Translations under genes and position numbers: made by a program
Source: Bacteroidota bacterium
GTDB lineage: Bacteria; Bacteroidota; Bacteroidia; AKYH767-A; OLB10
DNA: 64,000 bases
NCBI GenBank assembly: GCA_016714005.1
Contig: JADJOA010000008.1
Coordinates: 124,001-188,000 of the forward strand
Direction of reading: 5' to 3'
In this document: piece by piece, positions 1 to 9,090 of the stretch
Numbering within the stretch: the first letter of the stretch is position 1
How the letters are laid out: each line of letters opens with the position of its first letter
Notes under the pieces: model-generated
Database searches by the model: none
What the model was told of the DNA's origin: nothing
What the model saw: the letters and a program-made list of their open reading frames with translations, nothing else

Positions 1-20
1 AATATCTGATTACTGAATAA

Positions 21-1643
21 CTAATTTTTTATTGCGGTGTGTGCTTGGGTTTCTAATTTTATAAAATAGATTCCGGGTAATAAATCACTTAAGTTAATTC
101 TGAATCTTGAATTTGTGTGTTGGACATGTGTTTTAAAAATCTCTCTTCCCTGAACGTTTAGTATTGAAACATTCAAATTTTCATGCTGCATGATTTCACT
201 CAACTGAATGTTTACCACATCGCTTGCCGGATTAGGATAAACTTCGAACCCGTTCAACATACCATTCACGTTATCCACTTTTACCAGGTTACCGTTGCTA
301 CAGATTTTTGCGCCAAATAAGTTTTCAGTGCTAAATTCTTCCCAGAAAACAGCATTGCAACCGTTGGTATCGCTAACTGTAATTATGTTGTTGTAGTTTA
401 CAAATGCATTGCCATTAGCCATTACTTTACTTGATGCCCATGTTAATGTGCCATTGCTGCGTATGCGTTGTGCATTTACTTCCCAAGGTACTCCCATCAT
501 AAAAGTGCAAAAAATAGCGTTACTGTCGCTCACCGCAATTTTTGGATAGCCATAGTAACCGTTTATAATTCCTGTTTGCACACCGTTAGTTGTCCATTGC
601 TCCACTCCGGCTGAATTATATTTTTGAGTAAACACAGTAGTTTGATTGGTAATTCTGTTATCATTCCAGGTAATGTATAAATTATTGTTGTGATACAATG
701 CATGTAAATTACTTTGAGCTGTTGATGCTAATGATACGGTAGATTTAATCTGTGGTGTCCATACAAAATTTCCTATTGCATCTATCTTGGTATAAAATAT
801 TTTGCTACCATAGCTTTGCCACATCATGTAAATATTTCCGGCATTATCGGGAAACAAATAATGACTGCCGCCAAATCCGTTTGTACTTACACCTTGAGTT
901 ACATCTAAAGGAGATGCCCATTGTGCCACGCTTTGTAAATTATATTTCTGTACATAAATGCTAGTGCCTACTCCATTACCGCGCGACACAGAATAAAACG
1001 TGTTTTGATTTCCGGGATGAGTAAAAAATGTATAGCCCGGCAATGATTGTGTTTTTGGATTTGACCATTGTTTTACACCGTTAAAATCAATTCGGTTAAA
1101 TTGTATTGCTGATGAACCACCCAGAAAAACAGCAGAGTAATTGATAAATGCGCCCGAATCATTTGGTATGGCTTGAATACTATATGTTTCATGATAGAGG
1201 ATACTGTTAACTAGAGATTCTGCCAACAAGGTTGGTTGCGCCCAAACATTGCTGCCGCTGAAATTAATTTTCTTGCACATAACCGAATCTCCATATCCCG
1301 ATGTAGATGCCTGTATCCATGAAACTAAAATACCTCCATCAAATAAAGAGCAATGGTAACTAGAAACCGATTTAACAGCTGGAGCAACTATTAATTTTCC
1401 GTTGGCAGTCCATTGTGCTACGCCATTGCTGTTAAAACGCTGCCCGTATAGGTGAAACTCGCTGCCATTTCTTTTATCGCGCCAAAAAACGTAGTGATTG
1501 CCACCTGCCGAAAATGTTTGCATGTTCTCTTTACTGACTGCTGAACTGCATACCTGCATTGGTTGCGATACATCAATGCTGAATTGTGCTTTCGCTATTT
1601 GTGCAGCAACAATAATTAAAATTAATGTGTAGATTTTTTTCAT
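21..1643 (-). CDS. T9SS type A sorting domain-containing surface protein
   Basis: Predicted surface or secreted protein, exported by Sec and then by type IX secretion. It has 540 residues, with a signal peptide at residues 1-19 (MKKIYT...IAKA, then Q). The body is made of several similar repeats, each ending in a pattern like NSNGxxQW, DFNGxKQW or NSAGxEQW with a Y/F-xx-W strand, which suggests beta-propeller blades. Residues about 467-540 form a type A C-terminal sorting domain: YPNPASD, then a GREIF strand, then LPGIYFIKL. The chosen start is the one that gives the signal peptide. It lies 85 bases downstream of another T9SS gene on the same strand. The ligand or function of the repeats is not recognisable. 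Confidence 0.85.
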   Translation of the reverse strand: MKKIYTLILIIVAAQIAKAQFSIDVSQPMQVCSSAVSKENMQTFSAGGNHYVFWRDKRNGSEFHLYGQRFNSNGVAQWTANGKLIVAPAVKSVSSYHCSLFDGGILVSWIQASTSGYGDSVMCKKINFSGSNVWAQPTLLAESLVNSILYHETYSIQAIPNDSGAFINYSAVFLGGSSAIQFNRIDFNGVKQWSNPKTQSLPGYTFFTHPGNQNTFYSVSRGNGVGTSIYVQKYNLQSVAQWASPLDVTQGVSTNGFGGSHYLFPDNAGNIYMMWQSYGSKIFYTKIDAIGNFVWTPQIKSTVSLASTAQSNLHALYHNNNLYITWNDNRITNQTTVFTQKYNSAGVEQWTTNGVQTGIINGYYGYPKIAVSDSNAIFCTFMMGVPWEVNAQRIRSNGTLTWASSKVMANGNAFVNYNNIITVSDTNGCNAVFWEEFSTENLFGAKICSNGNLVKVDNVNGMLNGFEVYPNPASDVVNIQLSEIMQHENLNVSILNVQGREIFKTHVQHTNSRFRINLSDLLPGIYFIKLETQAHTAIKN

Positions 1644-1728
1644 TAGTAACTTGTTCTGATATAATTAAATGTTTTTCGTCTTCAGTTTTTTCCTTTTCAA
1701 CATCCCCCTCTTTGAAAAGAGGTTAGAA

Positions 1729-3084
1729 TTATTTTACCATCATTTGTTTTGCATCTGCCACTTTTCCATCCACAACAAGTGAATAGAAATAAATGCCATT
1801 GCTCTCTAAATTTTTCTCAAACTCCACATGCTGTAAGCCATGTTTTTTAACGCCAAACGTTTTAATAATCTTGCCATCTGTTCCAAAAACAGTAAGTGAT
1901 GCTGTACCAAAGTTTTCTTCAACATAAAACTGTATTGTAGTTTTTTCAGAAAACGGGTTAGGAGTATTTTGCAGGAGGTAAGATGTAGCCGATGCAGTAG
2001 TATTTGTTACGGTGTTTAATCGTAAAATGACTTTTAGATCTTCTATATCTTTTTGCAGCACAGCAATTTGTTTATCTTTCTTTTCTATCAAAACCTGTTG
2101 CTCCTTTATGGCAGCAACTATAACCGGAATCATTTCAATGTAATTAACAGCGAGATATTTTTCAGTGGGAGTAATGGTTTCACCTTTTTCATTATGATCG
2201 CCTGCCTGTCCGTTTTCAGAAATCATATCAGGAAAAATATTTTGTACTTCTTGTGCAATAAAACCTAATCTTGTCCCACTGCTAAAATGCATGTGTTGAT
2301 ACTCTTCTGTTTTAAATTGATAGGAAGTTGGATTCAATAACATCAATTTATCAAGCGCATTGGTTAATGGTTTTACATCTTTTTTAAAACGTGCATCGCT
2401 GGGGCTTACAAATGTGCCGGTAACGGTAACCTTACCTGCAAAATATCCGGCATAAGAATTAGTATTTACAGGCGATGTTGCATACAACGCATAGTTAAAT
2501 ACAAACGGACCAGCAGATGAGTTGGTAGTTTTTGCATAAACACCATAGCTGTTCCCACCGGCATCGTTATCGGCTTCGCCATGCACACCATAAGCATTGT
2601 ATAAACCGTTATCACTGTCAACAAATCCTTTTACACCATAGTTGTCATTAAAATTTCCGGTTGTAAAGGAATGTGCCTCACCGTATAAGCCAATATTTAC
2701 CGCATCTCTGCCACCTGCTTTTGAATATGTCCCATATCGTGTAACTGTAGTAAGGCATGTATTGTACGATTGCATCCCTGAGGTTGAAGTAAAACTGGTG
2801 CCCCCATGATTTGTAATTTCAATGGCCGATGGCCTGCCACTTGCTCCAACATACAGCATAGTATTAACCGAATTAGGATTCCCGGTTATAGAACCAATCA
2901 CACCAATACCGTTACCATCAAAACGCATTCTTGTTGTGTTGTTGGTTTTTAAATATAAAGTAGCATTGTCAGTAGTACCTAAAAAGTTTGAAGCAGTAAT
3001 TCCTGCATTTCCATTCAAGTTCCATTGTGCCTTTAAGGAGTGTGTAAATAGAACACATGCTATAAACAGGTAAAAATTTTTCAT
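1729..3084 (-). CDS. Tail-fibre S74 chaperone domain protein with T9SS sorting domain
   Basis: 451 residues, signal peptide 1-19 (MKNFYLF...LKA). The middle resembles the tail-fibre-like proteins of Bacteroidota, with repeated GVxG/YGVYA turns (about residues 120-220). A peptidase S74-type intramolecular chaperone domain begins near residue 228 (SDARFKKDVKPL) and includes LGFIAQEVQNIFP. A short coiled coil follows (about 325-350, IEKKDKQIAVLQKDIEDL). The protein ends in a type A sorting domain (LLQNTPNPFSEKTTIQFYV ... GIYFYSLVV). In phage and bacterial homologues S74 drives trimerisation and then cleaves itself off. Here the sorting signal lies beyond it, which is odd (see findings). Likely a trimeric surface fibre. 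Confidence 0.85.
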   Translation of the reverse strand: MKNFYLFIACVLFTHSLKAQWNLNGNAGITASNFLGTTDNATLYLKTNNTTRMRFDGNGIGVIGSITGNPNSVNTMLYVGASGRPSAIEITNHGGTSFTSTSGMQSYNTCLTTVTRYGTYSKAGGRDAVNIGLYGEAHSFTTGNFNDNYGVKGFVDSDNGLYNAYGVHGEADNDAGGNSYGVYAKTTNSSAGPFVFNYALYATSPVNTNSYAGYFAGKVTVTGTFVSPSDARFKKDVKPLTNALDKLMLLNPTSYQFKTEEYQHMHFSSGTRLGFIAQEVQNIFPDMISENGQAGDHNEKGETITPTEKYLAVNYIEMIPVIVAAIKEQQVLIEKKDKQIAVLQKDIEDLKVILRLNTVTNTTASATSYLLQNTPNPFSEKTTIQFYVEENFGTASLTVFGTDGKIIKTFGVKKHGLQHVEFEKNLESNGIYFYSLVVDGKVADAKQMMVK

Positions 3085-3227
3085 AATGTAATTGATTTAT
3101 TTGTTGATGACACCAAATGTGAGGCTTCAATTAGAAATTAGAACAAGTGGTTTATTAAACGGTAGCAGGACTTTATTAAATGGAAGAATTTTATATACCA
3201 TTGTGGCGTATTATTGCATGTAATATG

Positions 3228-6140
3228 TGCAGGAAATTAATCTGGTTACTTTTTTTAAAATGCTTCATTTTGTTTTGCGTTAGTGCAAAAGCGCAGGATG
3301 CCTCTAAACTTCCAAAATATTTTAACGATTTGTTTGAAGCCAAAGCCGATTCAGCTAAGGTGGAAGCTTACCGCGATTTGTGTTTTAACTTTAGTATGCT
3401 TAACCCCGACAGCGGAATTTATTTTGGCAAAAAGGATTGGAGATTGCGCTTAAAATAAATTTCACTAAAGGCATTGGCGATTGTTACAACAGCTTAGGTT
3501 GGTGCTATTCCAGAAAAGGACTTTTTAAAGATGCTGATGAAAACTTAAAAAATGCAAAAAAATATTTTGAAAAAACCGGCAACAAATGTTTTGTTAGTGT
3601 ATCAGTAGCCAACATTGGCAACATGTATTTTTTGCAAAACCGCATGGCTGAAGCACTTGAAAATTACTTGGAGAGTGTGAGGCTGAGTGAAGGTTGCCCA
3701 GATGAAGGTTTTAAATCTTCGGGGTTATATTCCATTGGTGCAATTTATAATTCACAAAAGGAGTATAAAAAATCGGTAGAGTGGTTTAAAAAGGCTAATG
3801 AAATAAATATTATAAATAAGGATACAGGCAAACTTGCTGAATGTATCAATGGAATAGGCAACGCATTTCTTGGGTTAAAAATCTATGACAGTGCAATGGT
3901 TTATTTTAATCAATCATCAGATTTGTTTAACGCTGTAAACAATTTAAACGGAGTTGCATTTGCCAACGAAAGCATAGGCTCTGTATATCTCGAACAAAAA
4001 AATTACCTTAAAGCATTGTCGCATTTTGAAGTGGCTTTAAATAATTTCAGAACCATTAACAGTAAGCCAGATGAATGTTATGAGTTGATGGTAATTGGTG
4101 ATGCATATCAGCAAAAAGGTGAAATAAATTCAGCTATTTATTACCATCAAATGGCTTTGCAAATTGCAGACAGTAATAAATATGCAAGTATGCAACAACA
4201 GGCATTAACATCATTAAGCAATTTACATGCGGAAAAAGGAGATTTTAAAAATGCTTACGGATATTTTAAACGTTCATCGGCAATTAAAGACAGCATTGGT
4301 ACTGAACGGCAGCAGGCAAAATTGGATGAACTCAAAACAAAATTTGAAACCGAGCAAAAAGACAAACAGATTGAATTACTGAACAAGGACAAAGAGATTG
4401 AGCAGGCCAACGCTGCAAAACAAAGACAATTAAAAAATGTATTTATTGGCGGAGTTGTTATGTTACTGCTGGTAGCATTGGTTCTATATAACAGGTATAG
4501 TATTAAACGCAAATCAGAAATTGCACTTACGCAAAAGAATGAATTGATAAGGCAGGAAAAAGAAAGAGCGGAGAGGAGTGAAAAATTCAAACAGCAGTTT
4601 TTGGCAAACATGAGCCATGAAATACGCACACCGTTAAATGCTGTTTCGGGTATGACAGAGTTGCTACAGGATACCGGTTTAACAGAGCAACAGAAAAAAT
4701 ACCTGCTGGTAATAAGAAATTCTTCCGATAACCTGCTCACCATCATCAATGACATACTTGATCTCTCAAAAATTGAGGCGGGAAAAATGGAACTGCAAAG
4801 TGTCTCATTTAACCTTCGTGATTTGATGGATCATGTTCAACAGTCATTTGCTTTTAAGGCAAAAGAAAAGGGTATTGAGTTAAATGTTGAAATAGAGGAT
4901 ACAATTCCTGGCAACCTTATTGGTGATCCTACGCGGTTAACTCAAGTACTAATTAATTTGGCAGGTAATGCTGTTAAGTTTACTGAAAAGGGTGGAGTAA
5001 CCATAAAAGTTCAAAAGTTTAAAAGTTCAAAAGAGCATGGTTCAGATTTAGGGGTTGCGCATTTAAACTATGAACAGTTGATTTTTACTGTTGAAGACAC
5101 TGGCATTGGCATTGCATCAAACCAGCATCAAGGAATTTTTGAATCATTCAGGCAATCACATTCCGGCACCACACGCAAATATGGTGGCACAGGATTGGGA
5201 TTAACCATATCACAAAATCTTGTTGAACTTATGGGTGGCAAGATTGAAGTGTCAAGTCAAGAGAACAAAGGTTCTGTTTTTTCATTTGTCGTTTCGTTTC
5301 AGGTATCACAAGCAATTGAAGATGGAAACTTTGCAACGGAAATTACTTCTGCCCCTCTTCAAAAAATAAGTTGTTAAATATTTTATTAGTGGAGGATAAT
5401 GAATACAATCAACTACTGGTTACTGATGCGCTTAAAAAGAAAATACCATCAACCGAAATCACCATTGCCGGGAACGCTGAATAGCAATTGAATTTCTAAA
5501 AAAAGAAAAATTTGATTTGGTATTGCTCGATATTTCCATGCCTGAAATGGATGGATATGAAGTTGCCAAAATCATTAGGAATGATTTGCAGGATGAATGG
5601 AATCAAATTCCAATTGTTGCTATCACTGCCAATGTATCTAATAGCGAAGTGGAAAAATGCCACTCTGCAGGAATGAATGATTTTATTGCTAAACCATTCC
5701 AAATTGCTGAGCTCGTTAATAAAGTTGCGAAACATACAGGAGTTGAAAATGCAGGCATACAACAGCAAGATGAGCAGGTTGAGTTACCACCTTCAGGCTC
5801 TGTTACCAATCTTACTTATCTGCTTAATTTTACAGAGGGCAATGAGGAAGAAATTAAAAAGTACGTAAACATTTTTTTAAAGCGTATTCCTCAAAGCCTA
5901 ATAGAAGCCGAACATGCTTTGAAAAATAAAGAAGAAGGTAAGGTAGTATCGGTGCTACATAGCATAAAGCCATTGATTGGTTCGGTAGGAATGATCGATT
6001 GCGAAAAAATTATTACCGAACTTGAGTTGCAAAAGCATGCGATGAAGGACAATAAACTGCTGCCAAAATTTTTAACGATAAGAAAACAATGCCTTGCAGC
6101 AACAGAAGAATTAAAAATGTTGTACCGTTTACAGGACTAA
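3228..6140 (+). CDS. TPR hybrid sensor histidine kinase with REC and Hpt domains (frameshifted)
   Basis: Membrane-bound phosphorelay kinase. Order: signal peptide (from the Met at 3228; an ATG at 3180 is also in frame), periplasmic TPR repeats, coiled coil, transmembrane segment near 4440-4490, HisKA H-box (MSHEIRTPLNA), HATPase (N box GNAVKFTEKGG, G boxes DTGIGIA and GGTGLGL), receiver (VEDN, phospho-Asp in LLDISMPEMDG, lysine in AKPF) and a C-terminal Hpt domain (LHSIKPLIG). Open segments are 3180-3458, 3437-5377 and 5517-6140. The frame breaks at the A5 run 3429-3433 (one A short: GKKGLEIALKI is restored), at the A6 run 5361-5366 (one A short) and near 5480. A LytTR regulator starts one base after the stop and is the likely phosphorelay output. 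Confidence 0.85.
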
Positions 6141-6141
6141 G

Positions 6142-6890
6142 ATGCACACCATAAAATCTATTGTTGTTGATGATGAACTGTTTGGTAGGGAGCAGGTAAA
6201 ATCTCAATTGAAAAAATATTTTCCTCAAATAAATGTTGTGGCTGAAGCGGCTAATGGCAAAGAGGCTATTCAGCTTATTCATTTTCATAAGCCTGATTTG
6301 GTTTTTTAGATATTGAAATGCCTCACAAAACAGGTTTTGATGTGTTGGAAGGATTGCATGAACCCGACTTTGAGGTAATTTTTATTACTGCATTTGACCA
6401 GTATGCATTAAAGGCTATAAAATTTTCCGCTCTTGATTATTTGCTTAAACCTTTAGACCGTGAAGAGTTTAAAATGGCAGTAGAAAAATTTTTAGAAAAG
6501 CAGCAATATAATTACGACCGAAAATCAATTATCAAAAATTTTATTCAAAACATTAAGGCCAAGGAACCTGATTCTTTCAGGCTTGCCGTAAACACTTCAG
6601 GAAGAAATTATTTTTTAAAGCCTGATGAGATTGTGCGCTGCGAAGCAGACGGAAATTATACACGCATTTTTAAAAATAATAATGAAGAAATTTTTACGGC
6701 AAAAACACTAAAGGAGTACGATGATATTTTGGCAGAGCATGGTTTCATACGTGTACACCGCGCTCATTTAGTAAACAAAAGTTTTATCAAATCACTAAAC
6801 AGTGAAAGCAAAATAAAATTGCAGAACAATACCGAGGTTGAAGTTTCGAGAAGGAAGGTTAGCGAGGTGAAAAGTCTATTTAATTCTTAA
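6142..6890 (+). CDS. LytTR family response regulator (frameshifted)
   Basis: Two-component DNA-binding response regulator. The start ATG at 6142 follows the kinase stop by one base, so the two are almost certainly co-transcribed. The receiver domain has the acidic pair VVDDE, the phospho-Asp in LDIEMP and the lysine in LLKPLD. The C-terminal LytTR domain spans about residues 145-248 (IVRCEADGNYTRIF ... IRVHRAHLVNKSFI). The frame breaks at the T6 run 6302-6307: as written a TAG follows at 6307-6309, and one extra T restores LVFLDIEMP. The 6318-6890 segment is open. The target genes are unknown. Confidence 0.87.
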
Positions 6891-6895
6891 TAGCT

Positions 6896-8452
6896 TCACC
6901 TCAATATCTGCACCTTGGCAATAAATTTATTATCGCCTTTAACAATTTGCAAAAAGTAAAAACCGGTAGCTGCATTTAAAAGGGAAACAGATTGCAAACC
7001 TGACACATCGGTCAGCTTTTGTTTTAAAACAATTCTGCCCGCTGCATCTGTAAGTATCAATTCAGACTCATTGTTTTCAACGGCATTAAATTTAATTTGA
7101 AAATTTCCGTCATTAGGATTTGGATAAACCACATATTGTAAATCCTTTGAAGTAATTAATACATTTTCAATTTGCGAGTACGAATAATCACCATTAAAAT
7201 CGGTTTGTTTTAAGCGATAGTACGATAGACCTGTAAATGGCTTTACATCTTCAAAAGTATAATGATAGGGAATATTTGTAGTGCCATTTCCCTGGACAAT
7301 ACCTACAGCTTCAAAGTCTTTACCATTGCGGCTGCGCTCCACAGTAAAATAACTGTTATTTAGTTCGCTAGCGGTTGACCATTTACACAAAACGGTTTTG
7401 TTGTTTACAGGTTGTGCACTAAAAGAAATTAGTTCAACAGGCAAAGGGTTTGCCTGTAATGCAACTGCCCAGGTGCCACTTGTATTTACATTTGAAACCA
7501 ATACGCTTTGGGCAGTTGGATTAATTTGCGCAGGTAATGCAGCATCCCAGCCAAGGTTGGAAATATTCCATTTTTGTGCACGTGTATTAATGTTTCCGTT
7601 GGCGGCATTTTCTGACGGGGCATAAGTAAATGTATAATTCGCAAATGCACCATCAACTGTTCTGTCAACCTGCCAAAAGCGGTCAACTGTATTTGCGCTA
7701 TTATCAGTACCTGCTGCATCGCGAACGTGGGTAACATTAACGGGTAAACTCGGATAAGGTGTGTTATTTGCAGCTGTTGAGTAGGTTGACACCGTTACAT
7801 CGCCAGCATTTCCAGAAACAAGATTAAAGGTGTAAGGAATAAGTGTTCCGCCCACATTGCCAAAAGGAATAGTGTGAATGCCGGTAGTGGTAGCAATTCT
7901 CCATGTTACCTTGCTGTTGTTGCTAACATCTTCACTTAATATGTAACCTGTAGTGGAAGTAACTGCTGTTCCATTCTGATTATTTACTGTTAGTGTATTT
8001 GAATTCAAATCAAGCATTGCATTGCCACAGTTGAGTATGCCTGACGGAGAAACATATGCTCCACCGGTAGTTGTACTTTGTTCTAATGTTTTTATTCCAT
8101 TTTGCAGCGTAAGATTGTTGAAAACCGTTTGGTCTGTACCTTGAATAATTTGGTTTACGCCATTCATTACAACAGTGCCATTGCTTAATCCAAAAATACT
8201 ATTGCCGCTGTTGTTCGTCCAATTGCCTGTAAGGTCAATTATTCCTGTGTTTGATATTACAGTTCCAGCATTATTTTGCACATCACCCTTGACTGTTATT
8301 TGCGCAGAGTTGCTTATTAAAACATTGCTATTGGTAAGCATTTGTGCAGGCAAAGTGGTTTGCAAGAGCAATACCATACTTATGCAAAGTATTGCCTGCA
8401 ACCATTTTGCGGAAATAATAATGCTGTTTTTGGGCTTCATTTGATACCTCAA
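6896..8452 (-). CDS. T9SS type A sorting domain-containing protein
   Basis: 518 residues, exported surface protein. The N-terminus is a signal peptide; the first Met lies at 8452, and a second in-frame Met four codons later is equally possible. Residues about 40-170 are short beta repeats (NSNVLISNSAQITVKGDV; GIIDLTGNWTNN), as seen in many T9SS cargoes. Before the sorting domain is the common linker module LPVELISFSA ... CKWSTASELNNSYFTVERS. The sorting domain (about 430-518) has VYPNPNDGNFQIKF and ATGFYFLQIVKG. Convergent with the LytTR gene, only 5 bases apart. Function unknown beyond cell-surface exposure. Confidence 0.85.
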   Translation of the reverse strand: MRYQMKPKNSIIISAKWLQAILCISMVLLLQTTLPAQMLTNSNVLISNSAQITVKGDVQNNAGTVISNTGIIDLTGNWTNNSGNSIFGLSNGTVVMNGVNQIIQGTDQTVFNNLTLQNGIKTLEQSTTTGGAYVSPSGILNCGNAMLDLNSNTLTVNNQNGTAVTSTTGYILSEDVSNNSKVTWRIATTTGIHTIPFGNVGGTLIPYTFNLVSGNAGDVTVSTYSTAANNTPYPSLPVNVTHVRDAAGTDNSANTVDRFWQVDRTVDGAFANYTFTYAPSENAANGNINTRAQKWNISNLGWDAALPAQINPTAQSVLVSNVNTSGTWAVALQANPLPVELISFSAQPVNNKTVLCKWSTASELNNSYFTVERSRNGKDFEAVGIVQGNGTTNIPYHYTFEDVKPFTGLSYYRLKQTDFNGDYSYSQIENVLITSKDLQYVVYPNPNDGNFQIKFNAVENNESELILTDAAGRIVLKQKLTDVSGLQSVSLLNAATGFYFLQIVKGDNKFIAKVQILR

Positions 8453-8606
8453 ATAAAAAGCACAGCGGAGGGTAATACTAATTGAATTTATTTTTCGGTT
8501 AGAGCGGTTTATCTAACGGCAGTGTTTTGAGTCAAATCAGGTCCCATAAGACAATGCCATTCAAAATAAAGCGGCAACTTAACGGCTTCTAAAAAGAATT
8601 TTACTG

Positions 8607-9077
8607 TTACTCAATCAACCCGAACTGTTTCAAATGATGCCGTGCATGTTTATGTAAAAGCTGTACTTGCTCTTCAAAATTCAATTCTCCAAAAAAGGGA
8701 TTAAGTATGTAATCACTTTCCGATTTTATTTTCCAGGTTTCATCAAAAATACTGATAGCCTTTTCTAATTTCTGAATAGCAGTTTCAATGCTGCCGAATT
8801 TAACGGGTGCAGGCACGTCTTTCATTATAGGATTTTTAGTGCCGGGTTTAAATTCTTTATCACTCATTACAAAAGCTTTTAAAGCAGGCAACTTTTCTTT
8901 ATCAGCCATAAGTGGAATTTGAACCCTGCCTGATGCAAGCATAACCGATTCACCAAAATGTTCAATCATTTGCTGCGGGTTTAAAACGCCCCACTGAGGC
9001 TTTTCATCGCCTTTAAGTTTTCTTAGTAATTGAGGAAAATTACTTTTTAAGAAAGAAAGTTTAGTCTGATCAACCAT
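8607..9077 (-). CDS. DUF1569/DinB-like protein
   Basis: 156-residue soluble protein of the DinB/YfiT-like four-helix fold, closest in pattern to DUF1569. Histidines placed as in the metal site of this fold are visible: one in QQMIEHFGES and a cluster in LLHKHARHH near the C-terminus. The catalytic role is not known; relatives include metal-dependent thiol transferases. It starts 13 bases after the stop of the upstream dehydrogenase gene on the same strand, so the two are probably one transcript, although no functional link is evident. Confidence 0.7.
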   Translation of the reverse strand: MVDQTKLSFLKSNFPQLLRKLKGDEKPQWGVLNPQQMIEHFGESVMLASGRVQIPLMADKEKLPALKAFVMSDKEFKPGTKNPIMKDVPAPVKFGSIETAIQKLEKAISIFDETWKIKSESDYILNPFFGELNFEEQVQLLHKHARHHLKQFGLIE

Positions 9078-9090
9078 ATTAAATTATCTG

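Noticed and set aside
3429..3458. Programmed frameshifting to explain split genes
   Set aside because: Breaks occur in unrelated genes, in different run types and in both directions, without a common slippery motif followed by a pseudoknot or stop.
4255..4755. 166-residue frame on the minus strand
   Set aside because: Antisense of the conserved H-box region of the histidine kinase; no recognisable domain.
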